Of a stretch of DNA of 64,000 nucleotides, positions 13,001 to 28,000 are shown in pieces. The stretch spans positions 85,706,958 to 85,770,957 of the forward strand of contig CP136069.1 of assembly GCA_032622095.1 (NCBI GenBank), given 5' to 3'. The position numbers were made by a program, and so were the translations under genes. The stretch is from Siphonodentalium dalli. Taxonomy: Eukaryota > Mollusca > Scaphopoda > Gadilida > Siphonodentaliidae. The notes under the pieces were generated by a model. That model had not been told where the DNA came from and searched no databases. It saw only the letters and a program-made list of their open reading frames with translations. Positions within the stretch are counted from its first letter, which is position 1, and each line of letters begins with the position of its first letter.

Positions 13001-16000
13001 ATCGCAGTACCCATTGTGCAACCTATTTGTTTCAAACATGGTTGGGATATTATCTTTGTGATTGTTTTTGTTGATCTTTTCAGCCAGATGTTATTGGATG
13101 TTTGGTTAATCTTTTGGAGCTATGGTGTGACCACAATCAGATAACAAAGTTATCACCTGTAAGTTCATACACGATATCTGCATTGCTTGATTGAGTTTGA
13201 GAATTTGACAGGTTTAGATTTTATAATTTCAACCTCCAAACTTGGGTTGCTATAGATATATTTTTGGCACTAAAGGACCTTATATATAGCCATGTGAACA
13301 CTCAGTGTTTACCGTTAACACTTTGATGACTAGAGCTGCGCCTCTCTAGTCATCAAAGGGGGTTAACGGTAAACACTGAGCATTAAAGATCATGTGCCAG
13401 TGCATTGTCTTATATATGCATATAAGAGAATGCTGTGGCTTACAAGGTCAAGGTAAATATTGTTAGGCCAATGCATTCTCTCATATATGGGAGGCTCCCT
13501 ATGGGACACTCACATATATAAAAGAATGCATTGGCACAGGGTTTTTGCAAAATTTCAGGAAGCTCCAGTCATGAAAGGATTAAGTCGTATGACCTATTGA
13601 CTTGCTATCTGCTTGAATTTCTATCAATATCGTAATTATCAAGGTCTTTATAATTAAAGCTCAAACATGAGTGATGGGGAACTTTTCTTGTGTGTTCTAT
13701 AAGGGCAGAATTGTATGTTATAAATTTTAAAGTTGTACAAGTAAACTGACCATATTGGAACATATATAAATTTATTAATATTTGTTTTATTTCAGACAAT
13801 CGGCAATTTGAAGAACTTGATATTCATTGATGGCTCTAAGAATAGCATTGAATTTCTGCCAGTGGAAATAGAAGGATGTACATCTCTCGCTGATCTGCAT
13901 CTGACAACGAACAATATACAAACACTACCTCATTCTATAGGTAAGTTCCATAAATACAAACATGTCATCATTTTAGAGGTAAGTTGTGCAAATACTCACA
14001 ATGCAACAATGCAATTCTAAATTGAAACTTTTATAGAATAAGTTCCTGAGAGGATATATTGCATGAGAGTTGAAGACTCGAGGTACAGTAATGCCCTATG
14101 TAATCGACCCCTTAACCACAGCAGAATTATGGGTAACTTTTCAGAATTTAGTTGGAAATATGGCTTGTTGCCATTCATCTTACTGAGAGCTTTCCGATGA
14201 ATGGCAACAAGCCATATTTCTGACTAAATTCTGAAAAATTACCCACAATTCTGCTGTGGTTAAGGAGTCGATTATTTAGGGCATTACTGTAAATGTAATT
14301 AGTTTGCTCTGTCATACACAAGAAGGATTATGTACTATAGCTAAGAAACTATTACATCCATCACCTTTTATATTATTCATCTGGAATAAAAAGCATTATT
14401 CTTCTATTATAATTACCACTTTACAGGACGTTACCTAGAGTATTAACAGAGTATCCTATCAGTGGCCGTCGATAATATGATATTGGTGCTGTTAATACCA
14501 TGACTTAGTAAGCTTTATGGTTTATTAGCGGCACTCTCGCAATGATTAACAGCCCTTGGGGTTATTATTGGCTCCGTCTCTGGTCGCTTATAGGCCCTCA
14601 TGGCGTCATTCAGCAGTGAAGAGGTTAATAAACCATAACACCATTGAAATTGGTTGAGTTGTGTGGTTTGATGAATGACTGGGCATCTGTCTGACAATCG
14701 TAGTGTAAGCACAAAAACTCCAATAAACATCAGATTTTTCCCAAATGTGGCAAACAGCTTTTTTATTCATGAATATCTTGGAACAGTTCGAAAACCAATC
14801 CTGTCTGAATTTTATATCCTAGATTGTTTTCGGGTGTCCATTTCTGAATGTTTATTTTATTTCTCTTTTGTTCTTTTTTGCAGGAAGCTTGGAAAATCTC
14901 ACCACTTTGAAAGTAGATGATAATGGCCTTGCATCACTGCCGAACAGTATTGGAGGGTAATAATCTTCAAAACACTTTATCTAATCACAATGTTGCACAT
15001 TATTCCATTTGAATGTATATTGAACAAGAGTGTTATTATACCCCTGTATGAGGTTCTAGGCTTACAGCTGAGGGCTTCCTCTGTCTGTCAGTCGGGGCAT
15101 CGAGGCATCATACCACCTTTTAACTCTGGTATTAATTTTCTGATTTTGTTGTCCTTTGACATGGTGATAGCACATGATGGGTAGAAAGGATACCCACAGA
15201 CTACGAGTTTCGTCCATCCGTGTTTGACTTGGGGGAATTTTGGAATTTTGTGTCTGTATGAAAATTTCAGCTTGTAACTTGGGCATGGATTATAGGATTT
15301 GGTTGTGCCTTGGTGTATTGATAGCCCAGTTTAATGGGAAAGGATACCAACTTCTTGGTTCTAAAAAATAAAAATAAAAATTCTATCTATACAAATATTT
15401 AGCATTGTCCACTCTCTAAACTGAGCGTAGGGGGCATATGCCATGTTGACAATGCACTTGTATTTTCATTGTCGGTGAATTCATGTGGAATTCCACTTTT
15501 TAGTTGGTCTGATGACAGGAAGCTTCAAGTTAGAGACCAATGGGAGAGGGTGAAACAAAATGTTAAAACATTTCCCTACCTTGTTTTATGCATCAATGAA
15601 TACTTAAAAATACTCCATATCTTGTTTATGCATCAATGAATTATTACAAATACTGTGCTGTTTCAGTTCAGGGGAAATCATCGGGGGGGGGGGGGGGGGG
15701 GGGGGGGGGGAAGATTATTTTGTGGTGATTAGTACAGTTATGCTCTAAGTAATCGACTTCTTAACCACAGCATAATTATGGGTAACTTTTCAGGATTTAG
15801 TCGGAAATATGGCTTGATCTCCCCGAGAGCTTTCCGATGAATGGCAACAAGCCATATTTCCAACTAAATCCTGAAAAGTTACCCATAATTCTGCTGTGGT
15901 TAAGAAGTCGATTACTTAGCGCATTACTGTATCTGACTCAAATTTACTGTTTTATACCCTGAATCAATACAGAAAGTTCAGGGAAGAGATTCAGCACCTC

Positions 16001-19000
16001 AACAAATAATAAATGTAAAGTCATAGAAGTTGTATAACCACTTTCACCATACAAATTTATTATATTAATCATTCACTATTACTGAAGAATACATTTCATT
16101 TTCAGACTTTCGTCTCTATCAGAGATGAACATTAGTTCTAATGATATTGAATCACTGCCAGCTAGCATCGGGTTACTACGCAATCTCAGAACATTGTATG
16201 CAGACGAGAATTATCTTGAATACATTCCAATAGAGGTATGACCACTACTGTTATCCCTTTCATGACTGGCACTTCCTGAAATTTTGTGAAAACCTTGGGC
16301 CAATGCATTCTCTTATATATGTGAGTCTCCCATAGGGAGCCTCGCATATAAAAGAGAGTATATTGATCTAACAATATTTACCTTGACTTTGTAAGCCAGT
16401 GCATTCTCTTCTATATGTGAAGCTCCCTATGGGATACTCGCATATATAAGAGAATACACTAGCACATGGTATTTAATGCTGCACCAGCACAGCTCCCACC
16501 ATGAAATGGTTAAATAATATAGGAAGGTTGACAGAAACTATTTTTTATTTTAATTTAGAACTCTACCTATTTATCATTGCAGACTGGGCTAGATGAGGCG
16601 GTTGTGGGTTCAAAACCTGACTTGAGTGAAAATCGGAACTGATTTTAATCTTGATTTGAGTTGATGACATCCCAATGTACCTTCCCAATCATAACCTGGT
16701 CATTTTGATAAGAAATAATAATTTGTTCTAATCGTAACATGGCCATCTCATTACTTTGTTCACGAACATATGAAATAATGAACACATCATACTTAGCCAG
16801 TACCTCCATCCATTCTGATAGATATACACCAGTATTCTAATTATACCCGCACTGAAAAATGGGTGGCATTCTGGATTGACTTTGTCTGGCTGTCTGTCTG
16901 TCCATAACTCTATCTGTCGGTTGATCATTTCGGGCATATATCTCGGTCATGGGTTTTCGGATCCAAGCCTGCATTGTAATAGTGTGTCTGACATCTGCAG
17001 AATTAGGTTCCCATAGTGTGAATTTAGGGATGCTATTCCATATGGTGGGCTAGCATCACCAAATTCACCCTCGAGGAACCTCAGTCTTCTAAGGCCTCAG
17101 CTGCTATGGGAGATCTAGGATCAGATTGAAATTCCCCACTTGAAGTTGGTGATGTTCACCCAGGGGATATAGAATCTGAACAGAAGGGAAAAAGTAATTA
17201 AAAACAATGTTAATTTGAGACTAGATACTCACCAGAAGATGAGGCTGATTATACTGGAAAATGTAATTAATAAATGAAATCGGACTAGAAAGGGAATTAA
17301 CGCAGACATTGGGATGTTTAACTTTAGCATGTGGCATCGTACACTTTGTGCAAGGGGAGTAATCCAATGTGTTCAACATGATGGACCAACAACTTGGATT
17401 GACAAATACAGAGTAGGCGGGATAGTGCTATTGTTTGTCAAACATTTTCACCAATCCACGTGTTGACCCCATTCAGCAAACCATGTCTGTTTCCACAAAG
17501 TATGGCTGGAGGTCAAGGGTCAAAGTGTCCAGAATCGTGTTTACCCCAATGATTGATACAATACCCATACATTGCAGTTATCTCCCTTCTGTTAAACAGT
17601 ATTCAGTCAATGTTTTAATGACATTTTCATTTGTATAAGAGAAAGTCGCACAAGTCTCCCGGTTTGCGAGGGTTCGAAAATTTATCAAATCAAATCATTT
17701 CAATTCCTATCGGAACTTTGCATGATTTGACATCAAATCGAATCTCGAACATTCACAGGAGCCTATCGTAATGTCCCTACCAATAAAGAATGGTAGAGTC
17801 CATTCATTAATCAAATGGTTAATGAACTTTTTTTAATTTCTCAGATCGGCAGCTGTAGTGGAATCACAGTATTATCTCTGCGGAGTAATAATTTAACGTA
17901 CATTCCTGACGAGATAGGCCGCATCCCACGACTCAGGGTCCTCAATCTCAGTGATAATCATCTCCAGTATTTACCACACTCCATCGTCAAGCTCAAAGAA
18001 TTACAGGCTCTCTGGTTGGCTGAAAATCAGGTAATTTATGTTCCTCCCCATCCTGGGATTTGGGATGAGAGCTACTGGTATAATCAGTGCACTGGTAAAT
18101 CGTGATACAGATAACTGAGATACATGTATCGTATTGGGTCAAAAAATATTGTGATATTCCTGAATACAGGTACTAATTTAACTGTGAGCAATTGCCGTTT
18201 CTGGACTTTCCTGGTATTGTGTAATATCACAATATTTCATTTTTATTGGGTTTTATTTCAGTAGCCAGACAGGAGCTCATATTCCTCATTTGGTGAAATG
18301 GTGATCTATCAACTGTAATTTTCCAACAATTGCAGGTGACATTTCTGGTTACGATAACAGTCTCATGTCCAGCATTAAGAAAAACATCAAAGCCTCATAT
18401 ACAGTAATGCCTTAAATAATTGACTTCTTAACCACAGCAGAATTATGGGTAATTTTTCAGGATTTAGTTGGAAATATGGCTTGTTGCCATTCATCGGAAA
18501 GCTCTCAGTGATTTAAGGAGTCGATTATTTAGGGCATTACTGTAGCTAATGTTAGGTCTTCACAAAACAGATATCCCGTATTTCATTTCTGTATTCCAAA
18601 TAAAACAGTTCTGAAACATTTCTTTATTGGGTTGAAATAATATAATTTGGAACCCTGACGATATCTTGATACATAATTATTCACATTGCAGACCATGTAT
18701 CAGGATATGTATTATATTGCGATACATCCATATCTATTGTCAAAGCACAAAGCCACTAATACCTTTCCAGTCCCACTTATTGGCTGTAAGGTGCTCACAT
18801 GTTACTTCAGTGCACTGCTCAAATTTTGACTCTTGTACATTTCAGACAAAGCCACTGATACCTTTTCAGTCGGAATATGACCCACAGACTGGGTGTAAAG
18901 TGCTCACATGTTACCTTCTTCCACAAAGACCACAGGACACAGGTCAGTATGACTCCTTATACATCAGATTTTGGTGCACTGAAAAACATTAATACACTCG

Positions 19001-22000
19001 TACCCTCTTGTTAAGGTAGGTACATTGGTTACAACCATAGATTGTTGGCATCATCATGGTGTATGTTATTACATGAGCTACATTACTTGCTATGATATGT
19101 TCAGGGAATTTTTTTAGAAATCTCAGGGTACATTGGGTACAAATTGTCAAAGATATTCCCAAACCTAATATTCGGTCCATGTGTACACATGGTACATGTG
19201 GTTACACTTTATGTTTTCTTATACGCTCACCAAAGGATTACAGAAACAATTTAAGTTGATAAATATCATTATCCCCCAGAATGGGATATAGAAATTTTCA
19301 CTTTAAATCTAGCCCATGTGCGAGCAACCAATACACTTCTGTGTGCCAATAGGAATATTTCAATATCCTCATGAATCTGTCCGTAGAGTTAAGTTACCTT
19401 ACTTTTATTATTATATATGTGTAAAACAAATTTGATTTGGCGTAATTATTTTTACCCCAAAATCGGATATCTAATGCAAAAACCCAAATTGATTCTGTAA
19501 CGGGAGCGACATGAGAATCAAGTTTATAGTATGACCAGCTGCTAATTGATTAGATGATACAGATTAATGGATAACAGCAGGCACTCATGGCAGTGCACAG
19601 TCAAATAATGGGCCACCAAATGCAATAAAACAGTAATGAGGATTAACACTAATGAATCCTTTGTCTGTCATAAGGCTGAATGGTATATGGTGGTGGGTAG
19701 TGATATAATGCCAAGTAACAGTGGTGGGATTAGACACAGTATTTGAAGGTATGGACATAATTATATAGAATGTAAGTTGTTAAATAAAACAAAAATATTC
19801 ATTAGTTGTGAGACCAGAAAATTAGGATTTAATTTGGCAAAAACAAATCAGAATTGGCCAAATAAATTGCCAACAATAATTTCGGCCCAACGTGAACACT
19901 ATAATATGGGAACTATATTTCTCTGCAGTGGGCAGTGAAGTAAGACTGTAAGTGGACAGAGATCAGTCCTTAGGAAACTACTCATCAATGAGTATTTAGT
20001 AATGAAAGCGTTAATATTCCCACATTACAGTTGTGCATGGTGTTTGTTTATAGATCCAAGAGATGGTGATAACGCAAGCTTTCACGGTTCTTTATGGGAG
20101 GAGGAAAGAAGCAGACGACAACAGATTCAATTCCAGTGTGATGATTACCATGAGGTATGTGATATCTTAACCCTTTATTACCTCAACTAGAAAAAGTCAA
20201 CTTTCAGCTATTGCCATGGGTTGGTGTCCATCCTCTGTCTGTCCATACATCCATCAACAATTTCCTTCAGCACACCCTGCAGGCCACATCCCTTATCCGA
20301 TTGTCACCAAACTTATTTATGGATCTTCAGGGTGGCCTCTAGATAGCAACTATTGATTTGTTCCAAAATTTGTTAAAAGCTGCCAGCTGCCATCTTGATT
20401 TCACATTTGAATTCATTGGCACACCCTGCAGCCCACATTTATTGGAGAATTGTTTTTAAAATTTACATGCATGTTTTTTGGATCTCCTCTGGATGACAGA
20501 TATCAAATTTTAATGATTTTCGATAAAAAACTTGGCCACCGGCAGCCATCATGGATTTACTCTTTGCATGACTAAATTCTACTGACCTCATCTCTCGTCC
20601 GATCATCACCAAACTTCATATGGATCCTCGAGATTACCACTAAATGAGAAATTTTACGAATTTTGTTAAATAAGATGGCCACCAGCAGCCATCATGGATT
20701 TTACTCTTTTCATGACTAAATCCTTTGACACACCCTACAGGCGACATCCCTCATCCAATCGTTACCAAACGAACATACAGATCTTCTGGCTGATGTCTAG
20801 ATAGTTATTGAATTTGAATTCAAATTTATAATAAAAAACATGGTTGCTGTCGGCCATCTTGGATTTTACCAGTTGCCTAACTAAATCCTTTGCCATGTCT
20901 TACAGCCATCATTTTTCATCTGATTCATCCATCATATGAATCTTCAGGAGTTACCTTTAGATGGGAATTATCCAATTTTATCAGCTGATTTTATCTGAAT
21001 TTTGTTTAAAAACATGGCCACCAGCAGACATCATACTCTTTGCATGACTAAATCCTTTGGCATGCCATACAGCCAACATTTTTAGCTGATTGATCCCAAA
21101 TGTCATATGGCTTTCCAGGTTGACATCTAGTATTAAACATTTGAACTTTCCGCATAACCTCGTCACTCCATTGATTGTGATGTATGTGATGTATGACATT
21201 GTTATGTATTATCCCTCCCCAAGTTGAGCTACAAGGTTATTGACATTTTCATTTACTATATGAATTCTCCCATTTATTCATAAACATATACATTGGAATG
21301 GTCTATTCATTTGTAGAGGTGTATTGGTAAGAATTAGTATGCCTATTCAGTCATGTGAAACAAATGGTCAGATAACAAGTTCAACAATTGGCCTCAAGTC
21401 TATCTAATTTGGCAATTTGTTGAACTTATTATCTGAATATTCCCAAAGTGACCTACTCTGCATTGCGTTCATAGTCATCAGCGGTTTCATTAACAACAAA
21501 GATGTAATTCATGAACAGTTTAAAACAATCCTCAGGGACATAATTCAGTAGCAAGCAAACTTCAAATTGTAAGACAGATGTCTTATAATATACCAGTTAA
21601 AATAGCTTTCTAATATTATCACACCAGTCATATATATGACATTTTGCCTTCAGACTATACATAAAAGCATGGTCATTATGGGTTGAACTTCAACCGATCA
21701 TCACCAAGAGTATCTAATAGACTTGGATAAATTACTAATTCATTGCTCAGATCAGAAACCACGGATCTTTGCATCATCATTTCTGTGGATAAAATCACTA
21801 AAAGCAGCAGCTTGAACATATTTTTATTTAAAGCATACTTTCCATTGTCATCTTTACTACTGCTAAAAATAACCCTAATTTAAATACCCAATTTAAGTCA
21901 CAATTCTAGCTTTTCTCCATCCTAGAAAGGCAAACAATTGCCGTAAGCTCACATCACATCCCTGCATATTATATTTGGATATTGTTTAACAATTTAGGTC

Positions 22001-25000
22001 CTGTTCCTGACAATAAATATGATGCTAACAAATTAATTGATATCTTTATTAAGGAATACAGTGATTCTTAAATAATAGGGTACATGCCAACATCCTTTAG
22101 TTTATTTTTCGATAAATGTCCACTATCATATGTCATCACAGAGTGAACTGAGGCGAAGCAGAAGTCCGACACCTTACCCAAAAGAAATGAGAGAGGATAC
22201 GAGACACTCCAAGAACATGGCTGCAAGACAAGTTGCCTCTGGCTTTCATGAACGACACAGAAGTGGTCCTGATGATGAGAAAGATAGAGAGGTCAGTATC
22301 ACCCTGCACATATTAATATCTCACTTAATATTCCTTGCATGATCACCATTGTATTGAAACCGCTTATTGTCACCAACTTTGGTCCACATTTCTTTCACTT
22401 CGAAAGCTTTTGAGAAATATTGACTTTAAAAATCACCTTGAAGCTATAATTTAATGTCTGCATCATTAAAGCTGTCATTGAATGTGCTAAAGTTTTTTCT
22501 GGGCTGACGTTTTGTCACAACCAAAACATCTGAAGGAAATGATAGAAATAGGTCTAAAATCCTTCATTGATAACATGTTTAAAGAAATTTTTATTGTTAA
22601 CTTTTTTATGCCAGGAGCTGCACTGGTGCACCATTAAAGATCCTGTGCCAGTGCATTCCCATAGGGAGCCTCGCATATAAATGAGAATTCAATGAGAATT
22701 ACAAGGTCAAGGTACATATATTTAGGCCAATGTATTGTCTTATATATGCGAGGCTCCATATGGGAGACTCACATGTACATAAGAGAATGCATTGGCACAG
22801 GGTTTTCACTAAATTTCAGGAAGCTCCAGTCATGGAAGGGTTAACATTATATTATTGAAAACTCAGCTGTGGATCTTTCTGTGAGAAATTTAATGTGAGA
22901 AATTTAATGTAAAACTCCCTTGTTACAAAGCACCTGTAATCAAGATTTTTTAATTGCCATTACAAAAATAACAGAAATTGGCTTCTACCTTCTGCAACAA
23001 TTGCACTCCCAAAATTTCCAGGCCTGTTCAGATTTTGTATATAAATCATTGATAAGACAATTATTTAATTCTGTTAAATGTTGCGGAATGAAACTTTTTA
23101 TCTTTTTTCATGTTAGGCCAAAAAATGTTTTGTTTCACAGGCAATCACTCTTTGACATTGAAAGCCGTTGATCTTTTATCACTGGGATCATGCCTCATGG
23201 GTATTATGCTGTTCTTTTCTCGAATACTGAATCAGATCTTGTCATAGAATCGCCGTTCCAGTATTGACTTACTATGGAATTGGGTCATGTTCGTTTATTC
23301 CATTTTCTCCCTAATTTTGCACATTCTGCCTTCTAAATAGTCTTTGTTGCCATAGGCCCAAAGCTGATGTACTTTTTTTTTGTGAAGCAAGGAAATTTGC
23401 ATACCTCTATTCTAAGCTATACATATAAGATTAACTATGTTGGCATGTTTGTGCTTCCGTTTTTTTTTTAAGTGCAAAATGAGGCTATGGTGGCGAATCA
23501 TGTCAATTTATAAATAACCAAATCAGCAGACGGTATCGATGTTGATCTCAAATCTGATGACCAATATCACAGTTGAATCGAATCTTGAATATTCACAGGA
23601 CCCTAGCCGACACATCCTAAAATCTTTCTTTCATTTATCTTTCTGAATGTTTTGCAGTGGCCTTTGCTTTTTCGTGAATAAAATTCAGATCAAACTGAAG
23701 ATTGGGTATATCATTTGTCTAAGAAGGCATAACAAAGTGGTTTATTTCTGATGCATAATTTTCGGTGAAATCTCTTACTTGACTTGATTGCGGGTGGAAA
23801 TAACATAAGAGTTCTCCCTCTTGGTACTCTCCGTGGGCCCCCGATTGTTTTAACGAGATTACGAGGTTATAAAAATAGCCCCTAAAACTGTCCCAGGATT
23901 ATATGAAAACAATTCTAAATAAATTTGATATTAGTTGATAAAAGCTTTTCTGGACAGGGTTCTCAATTCATATCTATTATTTTATACCCTGGAATCTAAT
24001 AAAATTTGCTGGGAAGTGATACACTATCTTTAAAAACAATATTGCTTGTGAAACAAAACAATAATTTTGTTAGGCTTTACTTGCAATATCTGCTTTTCTG
24101 ATACCATATCCCTTTGTTTGCTGACTTTGCAGTCAGGTTACTCTTGTACGGTGAAGGGTTCATCCTTAGCAGCACTGCATCACAACTCACAGAATACTAT
24201 TAATATGTCACCATCACCTAGCTTACGAGACACCAATAAACTCTACAGATTTGATAAGGTACTTACTCATAGTATCAAGAGAAAATTTGTTTGAATGTAT
24301 TGAGCCATGTTTTATGCAAACTATTTTACTTTTTATTTACCCTTTCTATACTAAATACTCATTGAGTGTAGTTCAATTAGGAAATGTTCAGATAATAAGT
24401 TCAACAAATGACCAAAGTTTTCTATCCATTTATTATCCCCCGCCCAAAAATGTTATGGCGGCGGATTCTGGGGTTATTTCAACGGTTATTATCAACGTAT
24501 TTCAAAGATGTTTGGTATATGAGTTCACAAGGGGAATATCTGGAAAAAAAGAGTTTGCAAACAAGATCCGGCTAGACATTTTCACCAGAGTTACGGTCCT
24601 TTGATTATTTTTTGGCATTTAGCACCCACGAAAAGATGTTCAGGGGTTATTTCGAACAATTATCAACTGATTTGAAACAATTTTGGTATGTGAGTTCACA
24701 AAAGGAGTATCTGAAATGAGTTTGCAAACAAGGCCCGGCCGTATATTTTTACCAGGCCCTTTGATTATAATATTATGGCCCTTTGAGTGTAATACATTTG
24801 TATTTTGGCATTTAGCACTGAAGAAAAGTTGTCCTGGGTTTAAACTTGATTTCAAACAATTTATCAACGGATTTGAAAAATATTTGGTATATTATTAGTT
24901 CACAAGAGGAATATCTGAAATGATTGTGCAAACTAGGCCCGGCCAGACATTTTGGTTTAAACAATATTTTTCTTCCCTCAATTAATACATGTATACATCA

Positions 25001-28000
25001 AACTAGACATAGAACAATATGATTTAGATAATTGTATGGCAGTTTAGAATATAAGAGGGTGAAGACGATCTAACAACAAGTGGGTCAACATTTATCTTAT
25101 GTTATCTCCTCAGAGAAGAAAAGCATGCAGAATAGTATGTAGAAGGAGCGGACATTTTCATAATTTGTAATTTTTTGGCGTTGCAATTTAAATTTTAAAT
25201 GTGTGGTGGGAAAATGCGTCCGATGGTACCTGAACTAATATAATATGCTAGGCAAATTAGTAGACAAATAGAATGGCCCCAATATGATGTTGAGAGAAAG
25301 AACCTTGTGAAGGATCGTGTAGTCAAGAACCTATTTAGGCCTAATGCATGGAAATAACGCGATTACTTGATTAATCTTGTAGACCATCTGGATATAAGTA
25401 GATCTTGATATAACTATGATTTAGACATCGCCCTTCAATTATATAGGCCTATAATATAATAATGCATTGAGTGTTATATATAACTGAAATAATTATACTC
25501 CCATGACCAAAGGGCGGTATACTGGATAACATGCATGTGAACCTCCGTGTATCCGAATGTCCGTCTGTCTGTCCGTCCATCCGTGCTGATATTTCAACCA
25601 CAGATTGTCGGATCTCAATGAAATTTGGTATGGATGTTAACCACTATAATTACATTCGGCAGGGTTTTCAATTGTTTTGTTCTGGTTTTCCATACTAGAG
25701 TTATTCATCTTTGTTTATCTCGAAAATGTTGATTTTCTGTCCTTCCGAACAGATTTCTCAACCACAGGTTGTCTGTTCTCAGCCATGGGTTATATCATCT
25801 TGATGAAATTTGGCATGTTTGTTCACTATCACAAGGGCTTTCAATGTAGTGTCAACCAGTGTTGTGTTTTCCTTTTCCGTTCTACATTTAATCTCCTTTG
25901 TTTATCTTGAATTTTTTATTTTTCTTCCATCTGATCAAATATCTCAGTCATGGGTAATCAGATCTCATTGAAATTTGATATGAAGGTTCTTCATGATGAG
26001 GACTTCCAACAATGTTTTAAAGACATATTATGGACTTGTTCGGGTGCTAGAAATTGTTAAGTTAGTACTCACGCGCTATGCCAGCCTGGTGAATGTAGCA
26101 TTCTACCAACATCACCGAAAATTTCATAGAAAACATTGTCTGAACCATGCCCAATTGTAATATTTACATCTCGATTCGGGACGCAACTATCGGCGTTAAT
26201 CTAACACAAATGATTTCGCCATCGAGAGTCGTTGCATTTAATTAATATATAAGAATGACAGTGTGTATTGTCAATTTTGATTAATATTCGTAACAAATAA
26301 CTAACTTTAACCCTTTGGATGGTATCTGTAGCGTCATATACATGACGTCATAAGTAAATTTAACTTCTACATCATAGCAATAATTATTAACAAGTTCGGC
26401 TCAAAAGGGTCCAATAATTTGTTTTAATTTATGTGCATTTTTTGTTAACGTGCGTTATCATAATCGATTGCACTTATACATTTGGGACATTATATTAATC
26501 AAAATATCTCCTATATAAATCATTTATAAATCAGATGATTTATTGAAGTTATGTCTACATAAAATAACACTTCCTGAAACGACATATATGTCGTTCTACT
26601 CCTCAACCGATAAATGACATATATGTCGTTCTACTCGACAAAGGGTTAAGCAAGATTATTCTTAATTTCTATTTGATCACCCTACCGGAGTGCTTCGCAT
26701 CACTTTAATTGGTTTTGTTTGCATTCTTCATTGTAGGGTTATTTCTCTTTGTTTATATAAAAATGTTGATATTTTGGCAATGGAATTGGGTGAAGATATT
26801 CTATACAAGGACAGCTTTCAAAGAGAAAAAAAAGGATTCGTCGGTGTGATCGAAAAGGCTCACAGTCCTGTCACTTCTGCTTAGGGTATGCCCACCCTAG
26901 GCGATATTCCCTTGGGGGTAGGCTCTGGGCGACAGCCCAGCTCTTGTTATCAGCATGCCAAATTTCTGATGAATACAAAGTTTTTGTGTTCGACGTTGTA
27001 TTTTTTGTGACTTCAATGCATCGTTCTGGGACATGCTTGTAGAAAGGTAGTTCAGGTATTTATCGACGTATTTATCTATTTTAATATTGGAAAAAATAAA
27101 AAATTATTAGGTGTATTTTGGAACGGAAACTGCCATGTGGCTTTAATTTATATCTCTTATACATATATACACTATAGTAAAATCATCATCACACTTTTGA
27201 ATTTGCCATCATATTACCCACACAGGAAAAAACGGCCAAAGATAAAGCCAGGATGACACAGAGAAGATCTCAAGATGACATTGCAGATGGGACGAACCAA
27301 CCACTGTTGGGCCGAGATGGGTACAGGAGTGGTAGAGGAAGCAATATTACAACTCCTAACCCAGAGAGAAAAACTGAGAAAAAAAGTTAGTTATTTATTT
27401 ATTTATTACTGTACATTTTCTGCAACCATTACTGGTAAATAGGTTCCACTTCCAACTTTTTCCAACAACAACAAAATTTCTCTGAATCTCGTTTCAAAAG
27501 CATGTTTGCATTATTGGTCCTAAAGAACACAAATGTTAGATATATTTCACTTTAAAATTTTTAAAAGACAGAAAAAGAAGGAAAACATACACATTTCACA
27601 GTATTTCTCCTACTGACAGAACTCGGGTTGACTGATGTCTTTGGCTCAAAATTATTATGTTATATCTCTCAATTTATGCAGAAAGTTCAGGGAAGATGTA
27701 CACCATCTTTAATTTGCAGTTATTTAGTCCAACAAGAAATTTATTTCCAATGTTGAACCTTCCATGACTGAAGCTTCCTGAAATTTTGCGAAAACCCTTT
27801 GCCAATGCATTCTCTTGTATATGCAAGTCTCCCATAGGGAGCCTCGCATATATAAGACAATACATTGGACTAACAATATGTACCTTGACGTTGTAAGCCA
27901 GTGCATTCTCGTTTATATGTGAGGCATATATAAGAGAATGCACTGGCACAGGATCTTTAATGCTGCACCAGTGGAGCTCGTTTCATGAAAGGGTTAACAG

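Larger units (their letters stand above)
16236..17844 (+). other. Intron 8
   Basis: It holds a TTAA MITE (16250-16513), a TTAT|ACCCG-type fragment (about 16844-16985) and a degenerate copy of the GCAGAATGAGG element (about 16998-17260). The stretch 17260-17844 shows nothing I recognise. Confidence 0.75.

Noticed and set aside
16585-16620. tRNA or SINE head with a GTGGGTTCAAAACC B-box-like motif
   Set aside because: No A box at the right distance, no cloverleaf, and no second copy in the window.
18747-18806. Alternative exon 10
   Set aside because: No polypyrimidine tract or acceptor before it, a frame-breaking deletion inside, and no donor after it.
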